Both the position numbers and the translations under genes were made by a program. DNA of 64,000 nt from Larix kaempferi (taxonomy: Eukaryota; Streptophyta; Pinopsida; Pinales; Pinaceae), in assembly GCA_027924585.1 (NCBI GenBank), contig BSBM01000007.1, positions 5,224,001-5,288,000 on the forward strand, given 5' to 3'. The notes under the pieces are model-generated. The model ran no database searches, had not been told where the DNA came from, and worked only from the letters and a program-made list of their open reading frames with translations. Positions 1 to 11,700 of the stretch are shown here, piece by piece (position 1 is the stretch's first letter; each line of letters begins with the position of its first letter).

Positions 1-169
1 GCCTGTAACAACCCCGAACCCTCATGATCATCTAAAATCACCTATACATGGATGGAAACTGAATGGAACTTGACCTTTAGATTGCATCTGCAAAACTAGG
101 GGTTAACACTATGTCAAAGAAATTTTAAGAAAAAAATATCAAACATGAATATATATATACATACAAATT

Positions 170-780
170 TCCCCCGTAGGTTGCTATGAGGGGGCATCTC
201 AATCACCCTCATAAGTTGCTATGAGCGTGATTCTAAACCATCCACGTAGGTTGCTACGAGGGGGGTTTCAAGATGCCCTAGTAATTTGCTATGAAGGGGG
301 TTTCAAACCATCCTTGTATATCGTTATGGGTTCTTCCACAACGACTCAATAACTTGCTACGAGGGGGATTCTAAACCGACTCCACGAGATGTTACAAGGG
401 GGGTTCTAAACAATCTCCATAGGATGCTACAAGGGGGGTTCTCAACCGTCCTCATAAGTATCTACGAGGGGGGTTCTAAACTACCCTCATAGGTTTTTAT
501 GAGGGGGGTTCTACACTGCCCTCGTAGGTTGCTAGGAGGGGGGTTTCTAAACCACTCTCATAATTTGCTACGATGGAGTTTCTAAACCACCCTCATAGGT
601 TGCTCTGAGGAGGGTCCTACACCACCCTCATTAGTTGCTATGATGGGGGTTCTAAATCTCTCTCATAAGATTCTACGAGGGGGGTTTCTAACTATCCCCA
701 AAAGCTACTATGAGGAGAGTTCTAAACCACCCTCGTAGGTTTCTACGAGGGGGGTTCTAAACCGCCCCCAAAATTCAATC
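170..780. repeat. ~36-bp palindromic minisatellite, about 16 units
   Basis: The core (T)TGCTACGAGGGGGGTTC recurs about every 36 bp, for example near 181, 215, 251, 286, 354, 425, 528, 564, 599, 636, 671, 706 and 742. Each unit is an imperfect palindrome: CCCTCGTAGG, a short TTG spacer, then CTACGAGGGG, followed by a TTCTAAACC linker. Units differ by substitutions, so the array is old. No reading frame runs through it. It may be the subterminal repeat block of a DNA transposon (see 160-1175). Confidence 0.85.
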
Positions 781-904
781 CTTTTAGCAACAGTCCTTGA
801 ATAGATATAAACCACCCCTATAAGTTTCTACTTAGTGGGTTCTAAACCACCCCTAAAAGGAACTTTTCAAGTGGGGTTCCAAACCCCCCCAAAGGAAATG
901 CTAC

Positions 905-1056
905 TAAAAATCAACCCTTTTAGCGGTGGCTTTTGACGAGATATAAACCGCCACAAAAAAGTGACATTTAGGGGCGGTTTTGAACCACCCCTAAAAATCA
1001 CTTTTTGGGGCGGTTTATATCTCTTCAAAAATTTCCATTAAAAGGGTTAATTTTAG
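905..1056. repeat. Long hairpin-forming inverted repeat
   Basis: The left arm (about 905-980) reads CAACCCTTTTAGC, then GAGATATAAACCGCC, then AAAAAGTGA and AGGGGCGGTT. The right arm (about 981-1056) gives the reverse complement of the same words in opposite order: AACCACCCCT, TCACTTTTT, GGCGGTTTATATCTC, AAAAGGGTTAATTTTAGC. The arms are about 75 bp with little loop. A diverged partial copy of the left arm lies at about 773-840. GGCGGTTT / AACCGCC motifs are common in subterminal regions of plant CACTA transposons; assignment to that class is inference. Confidence 0.8.
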
Positions 1057-1273
1057 CAGCGATGCCTTTACTAGGGGGGGTTACAAAACCACCACTAATG
1101 CTAAAACCCCTACCAATTCCACTTTTGGAGGTGGAAAATGACCACCTCTAAAGGTCTTTTTTCTAGTACATAATTTTAAACCCCAATCAAAGCATTGAAT
1201 ACTAAAGACTCAGTAATTCAAGTAATAAGAAGCTACAGCAACAAGAGATCAAAATTAGATACAAAGATCAAAG

Positions 1274-2665
1274 ATGGATTTGGAAGAAGGATAGATATCG
1301 TTCATCCCTAAAGAGGAGTTTCGAAGAAGAGAAACTAGGACAAATGGACACAAGAGAAGCAGTGAACCCTTAATTCTGGAAGATTCAGTAAGAAAGTGCA
1401 GATAAGATAATGAAAGGATCATTCACATTCAAGAACAAATCATGCATGATCTAAAACAATTGCAAAGAACCCAAAGAATAGCTCCAAGAAATAATCAGGA
1501 TGCCAAAAGACATGTACAAAGAAGAGATTATGAAATATCTAGATCATTCTCAAGAAGACCTCATCATATGCCCTCTGCAGTGAAGAAGAAAGGGTATTCA
1601 TCAAGCATCTTAGAAATCAGCCCTGAAAGATCCCCAATAAGATATGAGAAGAGAAGGTTTGCATAGATTTAATTGGTGGGAGAACTAAGAAGAATCAAAC
1701 CCCCAACCTTTGATGGAGAAGCGAAGCCGGGTGAATATGTAGAAGCTTGGTTGTTGGGACTTAGAAAGTTATTATAGTTGCATCAGTACATAGAAAACAT
1801 GGAAGAAAGGGTATCCATCTACCATTTGAAAGGTAAAGCATCCATTTGGTGGGATCAACTGGTCAAGCTGAAAGATATTGATGAAGATAGAATCTCTTAA
1901 AGAAAGTTCAAGAAATATTTCCAGAAAGAATATCTATTAGAGCACTACTATAACAAGAAGATGGAGGAGTTCTTTGAACTCAAGTTGGGAAACATGACCA
2001 TGGAAGATTATGAGAAAAGGTTCCTAGAGCTCTTGAAGTATGCATATTTCATAAATTATGAGAAGGTGAAGATTCATAGGTTCCTCGGTGGTCTACCAGA
2101 CTCCTATAAAGACAAGATCTAGTATGGCAGATCAAAGACCCTTAAAGATGCCATTTGGAAGGAAAAACATCTACATGATCATAATAAGAACAAAGCTCCA
2201 TATCATAAGGATTGGAAAGATAAGAAAATATACAAGCAAGAAGAAAGAAAGAAAGGATCCAATCCTCCATCATTCAGAAACAGTAATAATTCCTATCAGC
2301 AAGAGCAAAGCAAAACCAAAGGAAAAAATTCAAACAGAAATCCAAGACAACCTATTAAATGTTGGATATGTAAGGAGAATCACTATTCCAAGAAGTGTCC
2401 ACATAAGGGAAGTACCATTAAGAACATTCAATAAGCCTCAACTATTTGTGATGTTGGAAGAATTATTCCAAGAATCTATGCAGCCCTGGATGGCAAACAG
2501 GTTGATCATCAGTCCCGGATGATTGAGGTAGAAGGAAGATTTCTAATATGCCTATAACTATTCTAATTGATTAGGGATTTATCCAGTTACATTGCACCTA
2601 ACATAGTTGAGAGATTTTATTTGAAGAAAAGTAAGCTTGAGACAATAAGTCTAGTGCAGTTGGAT
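1274..2665 (+). pseudogene. gag: Ty3/gypsy Gag with start of protease, interrupted
   Basis: Gag is the capsid and nucleocapsid protein that packages element RNA into particles. The frame starts at ATG 1274. Its N-terminal part is basic (near 1442-1670). The capsid-like domain begins near 1690 (KPPTFDGEAKPGEY), and a KGKASIWWDQL block lies near 1830-1860. A zinc knuckle of the form C-x2-C-x3-H-x4-C (CWICKENHYSKKC) lies near 2360-2398. The frame then enters the protease region and stops at 2665, where another element is inserted. In-frame stops occur near 1292, 1400, 1667, 1900 and 2118. The protease Asp-Ser-Gly motif near 2550-2575 is damaged. Family identity is clear; the exact start is inferred. 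Confidence 0.85.
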
Positions 2666-3040
2666 TGTGATGCACCTGCAACAATTAATTAACAAGAATA
2701 TGCGAAATAGCAGAAATGACAGAACTCAGAATCACTTTTATATTAATCACAGGCCACTTCGAGGGGGAAACCTCCTTTGAGCAAGCTCAATACAATTAAC
2801 TTCACGGTGCCTTCATAGGTCTCAACACACACTTATATACTAATTCTAGGCGCCAATACTATGGGTCAAAACCATGGGTCGTTACAAACTATGGATCAAC
2901 AATACTACGAGCGACTTACAAAGCATATGCGCCAACAACAATAACATAAACTATTGATCAACAAATACTACGGGATGACTTACAAAGCATATGCGTCCAA
3001 CAACAACATACTAACAAAGTAAAGACATGGGTTCCTAACA
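2666..3040 (-). repeat. 3' LTR of the inner Ty3 element
   Basis: This 375-bp direct repeat is the partner of 8358-8732. It is preceded by target duplication TGGAT and, on the element strand, directly follows the polypurine tract. The substitutions against its partner include several C/T or G/A transitions. Confidence 0.97.
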
Positions 3041-3060
3041 TCCCCTCCCCCTTAAAAAAA
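3041..3060 (-). promoter_or_regulatory. Polypurine tract of the inner element
   Basis: The minus strand reads TTTTTTTAAGGGGGAGGGGA immediately before the LTR start TGTTAGG. It is the plus-strand DNA primer site for reverse transcription. The block CTTTGAGGACAAA just upstream (plus-strand 3063-3075) recurs in the miniature element at 18637-18649. Confidence 0.9.
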
Positions 3061-3069
3061 GCTTTGTCC

Positions 3070-4330
3070 TCAAAGCTTTAGATGTGGAAATTGTTGTTGA
3101 ATCTGAAGGAGTGGTTCCCATGTAGCATCCTCTGGTTGCATGCCGTGCCACTGAATTAAGACCTATGTGATAGAGCAAGAGCGAAGCTAACGCGTGCGCA
3201 GATTGAGGATGGCCTCTGGCTCCAAAAGGAAGGATCCTTCATTATCCAGTTCGGGTAAAATCGTTTGTCCACTGATGTTGGTGCCAAGAACTTTCTTCAG
3301 ACAAGAAACATGAAAGACTGGATGAATGCGGGAAAAAGGAGGAAGTTCCAATTTATAAGCAACGGACCCAATCTTATGAAGAATCCGATATGGCCCATAG
3401 AAATTTGGAGTGAGCTTATGACGCCCTTTGAGTTTCAAGGATGATTGTTTGTACGGATGGAGACGAAGAAAAACCATATCGCCGACTTGAAAAGTGCGCT
3501 CATAACGGTGCTGATCAGCTTGTTGCTTCATGCGATTTCTTGCCATGTGAAGATTGTCCCGCAAAATGCGAAGAATCTGATCGCGGTTTCAAAGGACCGT
3601 GTCAACTTCCTGAACTAGTGAACTGGTGGGGGTGTATGGAAGAAGAGCTGGAGGTGCCTGACCATAGACTGCTTCATATGGGGTCATTTTAGAGGCAGTG
3701 TGGTAAGAGGTATTGTACCACCATTTAGCGAGAGGGAGCCATTTTTCCCACTGATGTTGTTGTTCCGAGGTGAAGCAACGAAGATAAGTTTCCAATCATT
3801 TATTGACAATTTCAGTCTGACCATCTGTTTGTGGGTGATACCCTGAACTCATCTTCAATTTGGTGCCAGTGTGGCGAAATAGTTCTGTCCAAAAATGACT
3901 GGTGAAAGTCGCATCACGATCCGAGACAATGGAAGAAGGGATGCCATGAAGACGAAAGATCTGGTCCAGAAAAATTTGAGCGACGGAGGAGGCTGTATAG
4001 GGATGGCTGAGAGCACAAAAATGACTATATTTGGAGAGGCGATCAACCACAACGAGAATCACTGTCTTCCCGCCAGATTTAGGGAGCCCTTCAATGAAAT
4101 CCATAGAAATATCTGTCCAAATCCGTGTAGGTATGGGCAAGGGTTCAAGCAATCCTGGAAGGAGTGTTGTTTCACCCTTATTGCACTGGCAGGTATCACA
4201 TTCGGCCACTATATGTTGAATTGTCCTTTTCATGCCCTGCCAAAAGAAGTTACGCCATGCTCATTCATACGTTTTGAGGAACCCAGAGTGCCCTGCCGAT
4301 GGAGAAGCATGGAGTTCATAGAAGACAACA
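3070..4330 (-). pseudogene. Integrase with chromodomain-like tail, inner Ty3 element
   Basis: Integrase inserts element DNA into the genome. The zinc-binding H-H-C-C module is visible from about 4330 to 4185 (LHAS, GHSG, then CDTCQC). The catalytic core keeps its three acidic positions: MDFIEGLP near 4095, SDRDATF near 3910 and the Glu of TDGQTEIV near 3810. A C-terminal domain with the GPYRI motif lies near 3380-3400. A final IQWHGMQPEDATWE segment (near 3110-3150) is chromodomain-like. In-frame stops interrupt it near 4260, 3793, 3586, 3186 and 3165. The first three are consistent with CGA or Cys codons changed to TGA, and the last two with CAG changed to TAG. Confidence 0.9.
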
Positions 4331-6560
4331 TGTTGAAGATCTGTGCTCTGGGGAAGCACCAGACAACCCATGTATCGCAGAGAAGCACCATCCCAAGAGT
4401 AATGTGGTACAGCAGCAGGGTTGTTGGTCAAGCGTTGGATGATTTGAGATAAGGAGGAGTCATTGACATAACCCTGTTGAACAGATTGCAACCAATTTGG
4501 AACAGGAATAGAAATAGCTGAAAGAGAACCTTGGGCCTCAAATGTGCGAGAAAGAGCATCTGCCACAATATTGTCTTTACCCTTCTTGTAAGTGATCTCA
4601 TAGTCATAACCCATGAGTTTTCTAACCCATTTCTGTTGTGTCGGGGAGGAGACACGCTGGTCCAAGAAATATTTCAGACTCTAGTGATCAGTCTTGATGC
4701 AGAAATGATTCCCTAATAGGTATGGGTGCCACTTCTGTACTGCATGCAAAATAGCCATCATTTCCTTCTCATAGGTAGAGGCAGCTAGATTCTTACCTGA
4801 AAGGGCTTTGCTGGTGAACGCAATGGGGTGTTCATCTTGAAGGAGAACAGCACCAAGTCCATTGCCGCAAGCATCACTCTCAATAGTGAAGGGCTTGGAA
4901 AAATCAGGCATAGCTAGCACAGGTGTAGTACACATAGCTTGTTTAGTTTGTCAAATGCACACTGAGCAGCAGGTGTCCATGTGAAGGCATCCTTTTTCAA
5001 TAGAGCAGTTAATGGAGCTGCAATCTTCCCATAATCCTTGACAAACTTGCGGTAGTAGCCAGTCAACCCCAAAAAACCACGAAGGCTCTTGAGTGTCTGA
5101 GGATGCGGCCAATTGTTCATGGCATCGATTTTGGCAGGATCCACGCGAACCCCTTGTGCTGAGATAATGTGCCCGAGATACTCAACTTCCTTCTGTCCAA
5201 AAACACATTTAGACTGCTTGGCATGGAGATGATGGTCAGAGAAAATTTGCATGACAAGATCCAAATGCTGGAGATGTTCATCCCATGTTTTACTGTAGAT
5301 GAGGATATCATCAAAGAATACCAGAATGAATTTCCGCAAGTAGCGTCGAAATATTTTATTCATTAAGGCCTGGAATGTGGAAGGAGCATTAGTGAGGCCA
5401 AAGGGCATGACCAAAAACTCATAATGGCCATCATGTGTGCGGAAAGCTGTTTTAGGGATATCATCCTCATGAACCCGAATTTGATGATACCCAGAACGAA
5501 GATCCAACTTGGAGAAAAAGTGAGCCCTGTGAAGCTCATCAAGAAGCTCATCAACAACAGGAATTGGAAACTTATCCTTGATGGTGAGGTGATTAAGTGC
5601 TCGGAAGTCAATGCAGAGGCGCCATGACCCATCTTTTTTACGGACAAGAATAACTGGAGAAGAAAAGGAACTAGTGCTTGGGCGAATAATACCTTGCTTC
5701 AATAAGTCCCGAACGAGCATTTCAATCTCCGTTTTTTGGTGAAGTGGGTAGCGATATGGCCTGATGTTGGGAGGAACGCTGCCAGGAAGGAGCTGAATAT
5801 GATGGTCTTCTGGCCTGGAAGGTGGCAATCCCACTGGTTCAGCAAAGACACCTGTATATCGATCCAGAATTTGTTGTAGATCCAAAGGAGTAGTGGAGAC
5901 CACTAATGGTTGCATCTGGATGGAATGGATCTGAGCGATGACACCATGTGAATTCTTCTTGAGGAGTTTTTCCATGCGATGTGAACTGATGATGCTGAGA
6001 GAACCTGGTTGTAATCATGTCAATGTGTGTTTGTGTCCATTGAGGGAAAACCGCATCCACAGTTCAGCAAAATCCCATAAGATAGGGCCAAGTGTGCGTA
6101 GCCATTGAGCGCCCAAAACCACATCACATCCGCCTAAGGGCAAGGCAAACATGTCAGAGCGCAAGGTATAATCTCCCATAGAGATACGCACATTTCGACA
6201 CTTCCCTTTGCAAGGTAAGGTTCCCCCATTGGCAACCATGACTTCAAAGTTGGAGCAAGGATGGATAAAACAATCAGCTTGTTTGGCGATCCGAGGGTTA
6301 ATGAAATTATGAGTGCTACCAGAATCAATGAGTATTGTAAGAGGAATCTTCTTGAAGTAACCCCTGATCTGCATTGTTTGGGGGGTGGTGATTCCAGCTA
6401 AAGCATGGAGAGATATCTCTGGTTGTTCATCCTGAGACAGCGGGTCAATAGGCGGTTCTTGAATGTCGACCGGAGCATCCAATGTTTCTGGATCTTCGTC
6501 ACCAATTTCAGAGGCAAGCGGAGACTCCACATCCAAGAGATAGAGCTTTTGTTGAACACA
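4331..6560 (-). pseudogene. pol: Protease, reverse transcriptase and RNase H, inner Ty3 element
   Basis: This is the central part of Pol. The aspartic protease has DSGSTHNFI near 6305-6330. The reverse transcriptase covers about 5600-5100, with [40 protein letters not shown] and the catalytic box [10 protein letters not shown] near 5300. The first FFDD residue differs from the usual YVDD/FLDD, but both Asp are present. RNase H follows with the Asp of TIESDACGNG (near 4870) and a DALSR tail near 4550. The frame is continuous across most of 6015-4261. It is interrupted by a TGA near 6015, a frame change near 4920 and a TAG near 4681. The 5975-4914 stretch is the best preserved coding block of the element. 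Confidence 0.93.
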
Positions 6561-7293
6561 TATATGTCCCCGAGTGAATTTCTCATCACAATTATAGAAA
6601 AGCCCCTTTTCTCTGCGTGCTTGCATCTCTGTTTCAGAAAAATGCTTGATAGGAGTCGGTCGAGGAGCCTGCGATATAGGTGGTCGCTGAGAACCCATAT
6701 TTCGGAAGGGAACAAAAGTGGGCTTGGAGCGTTGTTGGGCTGCAATCTTGTCTTCTGCCAACTTAGCCAACCCTATTGCTTCCATCATTGTGTTGGGACA
6801 GAACATTTTGACCTCAGAGCAGATGGCATCCTTTAGACAACTGATAAAACAACTCCAAAGAAAGTCATCAAACAATTCTTCGGTGTGGTTGGCTAGATTC
6901 TCAAATTCGGTTTGATACTCTCTCACAGTGCCAGTTTGGCGAAGTTTAGTGAGGGCTCCTGTGAAGTCATCAAAAGCACTAGGAACAAATCATTGCAAAA
7001 GGAGCTGGCAAAAGTTTGGCCATTTGGGCTCTGGATGAGCCTTGATGTACCAATGGTACCATTGAAGAGCTTCCTGTTCCAAATGAAAGGATGCCAACGG
7101 AACTTTGTTGAAGAGCTTCCTGTTCTGCACGATAGATCCCATTGTCTGCTAAAGACTCGGACTGTCGTTTGTTGTTCATAGCTGAATGTTCAAGATGGAG
7201 ACCGAGAAATTTTTCATCCGGATCATGGAGTTTGGCTTGGATGGCTGCAAGTGCGTCCTCCATGGTTTTTGCTCCTGCACGGGTGACAACCAT
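6561..7293 (-). pseudogene. gag: Gag of inner Ty3 element
   Basis: The start is ATG 7293 (MVVTRAGAKTMEDALAAIQ), the first methionine after a long leader. The middle region contains TVREYQTEFENLANHT (near 6925), typical of Ty3 Gag. A proline-rich linker leads to the zinc knuckle near 6565-6605 (NCDEKFTRGHIC). Its first Cys is replaced (GLFYNC), so metal binding is probably lost. A frame change lies near 7100 beside a short duplication of AGAGCTTCCTGTTC, and a TGA lies near 6985. Confidence 0.85.
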
Positions 7294-8343
7294 AACTAGG
7301 ATTTTTTTTTTTTTCGGTTGACTGGATAGGAAAACAAAAACAGAAACTACTTACCTTTTTTTTTTTTCTTCGGTTGACTGGATAGGAAAACAAAAACAGA
7401 AACTAATTCAGTAAAGGAAAATATGGACTTGGAAAAAAAATCAGAAGGGTAATTGGGGTTTGACTGGGTTTTGGACACTGTTGGATAGATAGGGAAGCAA
7501 AAATGAGGATTTCAGAAGCGGGGTGAAAGAATGGGAAAATTTGGCAGAGGGGAACAAAGAAGCAGAATTCAGAAAGGAACTCTGTGGTAAAATTTGAAGG
7601 TGATTGGGTGAAATCTGAGGAAGTTATGGCAAACCCTAAAAATAGACAAATGTGGGATTTCGGGCTTTGGGAAGGGAAATTGGGGATAGGGTCCTCAGGA
7701 CTGAAATATGCAGAATGGGATGACAGGGGTTCCCCAAAAATTTCAAGGGAAACAGAGTGAAAATAAGGGAGATATGGAGAAAAAACTGAATTTTATACCC
7801 TCTTTTTTTTTCAGCAGTTCAGACTGGAGCGGCTACGGCTCGAAAGGGATCTGGAACAGCGCCGAATGGATTGAAAATGGTTGAATCTGGAACAGCGTGT
7901 AAAATGGATCTGAAATGGCGCAGCAGTGATCGAAAATAGTTCAGCTGAAAGAAGATATGGACCCCAGGTATGTGCGGCTTCCTAACAGTTCAGGGGTTTC
8001 ACTCGGCCACCAATGCTGTCTGACGGCTTGCGTATTGGGGCAGTACCCCTCACTCCACGGCTCAGGTAAAACTGATAACCGCTTTGCCACAAACAACAGC
8101 TCTTGGTTTACCTCACGGGTGGAAACTAGTCAAGCAGGTAGGGGTCGTTGCCCTTTTTGTTGGCATGTCCTCTCAATGGGCCAGCTACTTCGGGGTTCAT
8201 GTGGTACTCCTCACAATGAGTTTTAGGGCTTATGCCCAAGTACTTCCCACAGTTAAGCGGATAGGGATTATTCCCAAATCCGAACCTGCAACAGATGCGA
8301 AAAAAAAATTGGCAGAAATTTCACCCAGCGAGCCCAAGAAAGT
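7294..8343 (-). other. 5' leader of inner Ty3 element
   Basis: This is about 1.05 kb of untranslated leader between the primer-binding site and gag. The gag-proximal end carries a tandem duplication of about 52 bp (7302-7355 and 7356-7407). Each copy has a T-rich run followed by CGGTTGACTGGATAGG and AAAACAAAAACAGAAACTA. No protein-coding signal is seen here. Confidence 0.75.
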
Positions 8344-8355
8344 GCTCTGATACCA
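8344..8355 (-). promoter_or_regulatory. Primer-binding site (tRNA-iMet), inner Ty3 element
   Basis: The minus strand reads TGGTATCAGAGC, the exact complement of the plant initiator tRNA-Met 3' end. It lies two bases inside the 5' LTR (8358-8732). Confidence 0.96.
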
Positions 8356-8357
8356 GA

Positions 8358-8732
8358 TGTGATGCACCTGCAACAATTAATTAACAAGAATATGCGAAAT
8401 AGCAGAAATGACAGAACTCAGAATCACTTTTATATTGATCACAGGCCACTTCGAGGGGGAAACCTCCTTTGAGAAAGCTCAATACAATTAACTTCACGGT
8501 GCCTTCATAGGTCTCAACACACACTTATATACTAATTATAGGCCCCAATACTATGGGTCAAAACCATGGGCCGTTACAAACTATGGATCAACAATACTAC
8601 GGGCGACTTACAAAGCATATGCACCAACAACAATAACATAAACTATTGATCAACAAATACTACGGGACGACTTACAAAGCATATGCGTCCAACAACAACA
8701 TACTAACAAAGTAAAGACATGGGTTCCTAACA
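8358..8732 (-). repeat. 5' LTR of the inner Ty3 element
   Basis: This 375-bp partner of 2666-3040 is followed by target duplication TGGAT (8733-8737). On the element strand it starts TGTTAGG and ends ATCACA. Confidence 0.97.
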
Positions 8733-8737
8733 TGGAT

Positions 8738-11700
8738 ATAGGCACCAAGAGGAAGGTCACAGAAGTAGTAAGAAAGTCACCTTTGGAAATGAATGGGGGA
8801 AGCATTTGCAGACTTGAACATCATACCTTTATATTCATATGATGTATTTATTGGCATAGATTGGTTGGATTCGTATCATGCCATGATTGACTATCACAAT
8901 AAAACTTATACTTGTAGGGATGAAGAAGGAAACCAAGTGATAGTGAGAGGTATACCTAGACCCATATCTCTTAGACAGATCACAACTCTGTAGTTGAATA
9001 AGTGTTTTAGGAAAGGTTGCCAATTTTATGCAGCTCATGTGGAGGAAGGAAAAGAACCAGAGCTACAAGACTACCCAGTGCTCCAAGAATTTGCAGATGT
9101 GTTTCAAGAATTGCCAGGAATGCCACCTTAGAGAGACATTGATTTCACTATTGATTTGGTACTAGGTGCAGTTCCTTCATCTAAAGCACCTTACAAAATG
9201 AGTACTCTAGAATTGAAAGAGTTGCAGATGCAGTTACAAGAGATTCTGAAGAAAGATTGCATAAGGCCCAGTGTGTCACATTAGGGAGATTCTGTGTTGT
9301 TTGTAAAGAAGAAAGATGGAACTCTAAGACTTTGTATAGATTACAAATAGTTGAACAAATCAACAATCAATTTCAAGTATCCCTTTCCAAGGATTAATGA
9401 CTTGTTTGATCAGCTAAGAGGAGCCAAAGTATTCTGAAAGATAGACCTGAGATTAGGATATCACCAATTCAGAATCAAGAATGAATACATCGGTAAGACA
9501 ACATTCAGGACTAGGTATAGTCATTATGAGTTTGAAATGGTACCTTTTGGATTAAAAAATGCACCAGCAATATTCATGCATCTGATGAATGGAGTTTTCA
9601 GAAAGTATTTGGATAAGTTTGTAATTGTATTCTTGGATGACATCCTTATCTATCCCAAGTCAGAAGAAGAACATGAAGAGCATCTAATATTGGTAATGCA
9701 AGTACTCAGAGAGAATTAGTTGTATGCCAAGATAAGTAGGTGTCCATTCTATCATAGTAGAATTTACTACTTAGGACACATCATATCAAAAGAAGGCATA
9801 TCAGTAGATCCTAAGAAGATAAGAACTATAGTGGAATGGTAGACACCAAGGAATGTATCATAAGTAATATCTCTTATGGGGTTAGTAGAATACTATCGAA
9901 GATTCATTGAATGTTTCTCAAAGTTATCTCATCCCATTACATCTTTGCAAAAGAAGGGAGTGAAGTTTGAATGGACTTCTAAGTGTGAAGATAGCTTTCA
10001 AAGACTCAAGGAAATGCTTACCAGTGCACCAATTCTGAAGATTGCAGATACTGATGAAAGCTTTGTAGTATGCATCGATGCATGTAAGCAAGGCATTGGT
10101 GGAGTGTTGACTCAAAATGGCCATGTAATAAGTTATGAATCTAGAAAGTTGAAAGAACATGAACATAATTATGCCACTCATAATATGGATCTTACAACTA
10201 TTGTTCATGCCTTAAAGATGTGGAGGCATTGCTTGATGGGTAAGAAGTTTGAATTAAGGGTTGATCATGATGGTTTGAAGTACTTGTTTGAGCATCCTAC
10301 TTTGAATGAAAGACATACAAGATGGATGGAATTGCTATGTGAATATGAATTTGATATCAAGCACATCAAAGGCAAGGAGAATAAGGTAGTTGATGCACTC
10401 AGTAGGAAGATACATGCGATGCATGTAGCAGCTATAAGTGCTAGTACATCAAATTTGAAAGATAAGATCATTGAATCCAATGCAACAAATGAACAATACC
10501 AGCAAGTAAGAGATGGATTGTAGCAACAGAAAGTACCACAAAAGTTTGAAAAGTATAGGTTAGACAAGATTGGAATCCTCATGCATATGGACAAAGTTTA
10601 TGTGCCAAAATCTAGAGATATAAGGAAGATGGTTCTAAAGGAGATGCATAATGTACCTTATGTTGTGAATTCATGTTATCAAAAGACAGTAGCAGCTGTG
10701 AGGAATTGGTACTATTGGCCAAGAATGAACATTGATGTTGCAAAGTACATAGCTAGATGCATGGAATTCCAGAAGGTTAAAGTGGAGCATCAGCATCTAG
10801 TTGGTTTGTTGCAGCCATTACCAATACTTGAATGGAAGTGGGAAGTAGTGACAATGGATTTCATCACAAATTTTCCTAAGACAAGACTACATAATGATGT
10901 CATCATGGTAGTAGTGGATAATTTGACTAAAGTTGCACATTTTATTCTAGTGAAAACAACTCATAAGTTAGCCAACATAGCATACATCTATATGAAAGAG
11001 GTTTCTAGACTACATAGAATTCTGGAAGCTATAGTGTTAGACAGAGATGCAAAGTTCACTTCTAACTTTAGGAAAGGCTTGTTCAAAGGATTTGGCACAT
11101 ATATGAACATGAGTACAGCATAACATCCTTAGACAGATGGTCAAACAGAAAGATTCAATTAGGTGATTGAGGATATGTTGAGAATGTATGTGATGGATCA
11201 GCCATCCAAGTGGGAGGATTATTTACATTTGGTAGAGTTTGCCTATAATAATGGATATCATGCCTCTCTAAAGATGAGTCCTTTTGATGCATTGTGTGGA
11301 AGAAAGTGCAATACTCCTATCAGTTGGTATAAGCCAATAGACATAATCATTATTGGACCTGAACTACTGAAGGACATGGAATATTAGATGATTAAAATCA
11401 AGCAAAATCTGAAAACAACTCAAGACAGACAGAAAAGTTATGCAGATCAAAACATAATTGACAGATGGTTTAAAGTTGGATATCGTGTCTTTTTTAAAGT
11501 TAAACCCAAGAAGAGCTCCTTGAACTTGGGGAACTGTTCCAAGCTAGCTGCTAGATGTTGTGGGCCCTTTGAGATCTTAGCTAGGATAGGTCTCGTTGCA
11601 TATGAGCTTTCATTTCCTGCTTGCATAAAAGTGAATAATGTATTTCATGTATCTTTGTTAAAAATGTATATACATGATGCTAATAATGTGATTGATTGGA

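Larger units (their letters stand above)
160..1175. mobile_element. Probable terminal/subterminal region of a CACTA-like DNA transposon
   Basis: The block combines a 36-bp palindromic array, a large hairpin with GGCGGTTT/AACCGCC repeats, and short dyads such as ACCTCTAAAGGT. It ends near 1175 with AAAGGTCTTTTTTCTAGTA. Read on the minus strand, that end is TACTAGAAAAAAGACC. This resembles plant CACTA termini, which begin CACTACTAGAAA, but here the first bases are changed, so the CACTA tip itself is not intact. The block lies where the 5' LTR of the following Ty3 element should be. It may have inserted in that element's leader or replaced its 5' end. No transposase is visible. Confidence 0.4.
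2666..8732 (-). mobile_element. Complete nested Ty3/gypsy chromovirus-like element
   Basis: Two 375-bp LTRs (2666-3040 and 8358-8732) flank a minus-strand gag-pol region. The 5-bp target duplication TGGAT lies at 2661-2665 and 8733-8737. On the minus strand the LTRs begin TGTTAGG and end CACA. The primer-binding site complementary to initiator tRNA-Met is at 8344-8355 and the polypurine tract at 3041-3060. I count 8 differences between the LTRs in 375 bp (about 2%), so the insertion is relatively recent. Coding is broken by several stops and frameshifts. The chromodomain-like end of integrase suggests a chromovirus; the exact lineage is not resolved. Confidence 0.97.

Noticed and set aside
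170-780. Regular ~36-bp repeats resembling a CRISPR array
   Set aside because: There are no unique spacers: the repeated motif fills the whole period, units are diverged, and the setting is a plant nuclear genome.
8344-8355. tRNA-Met-like sequence as a tRNA gene
   Set aside because: Only the 12-base 3' complement is present next to an LTR; it is a primer-binding site. The same holds at 35673 and 60201.
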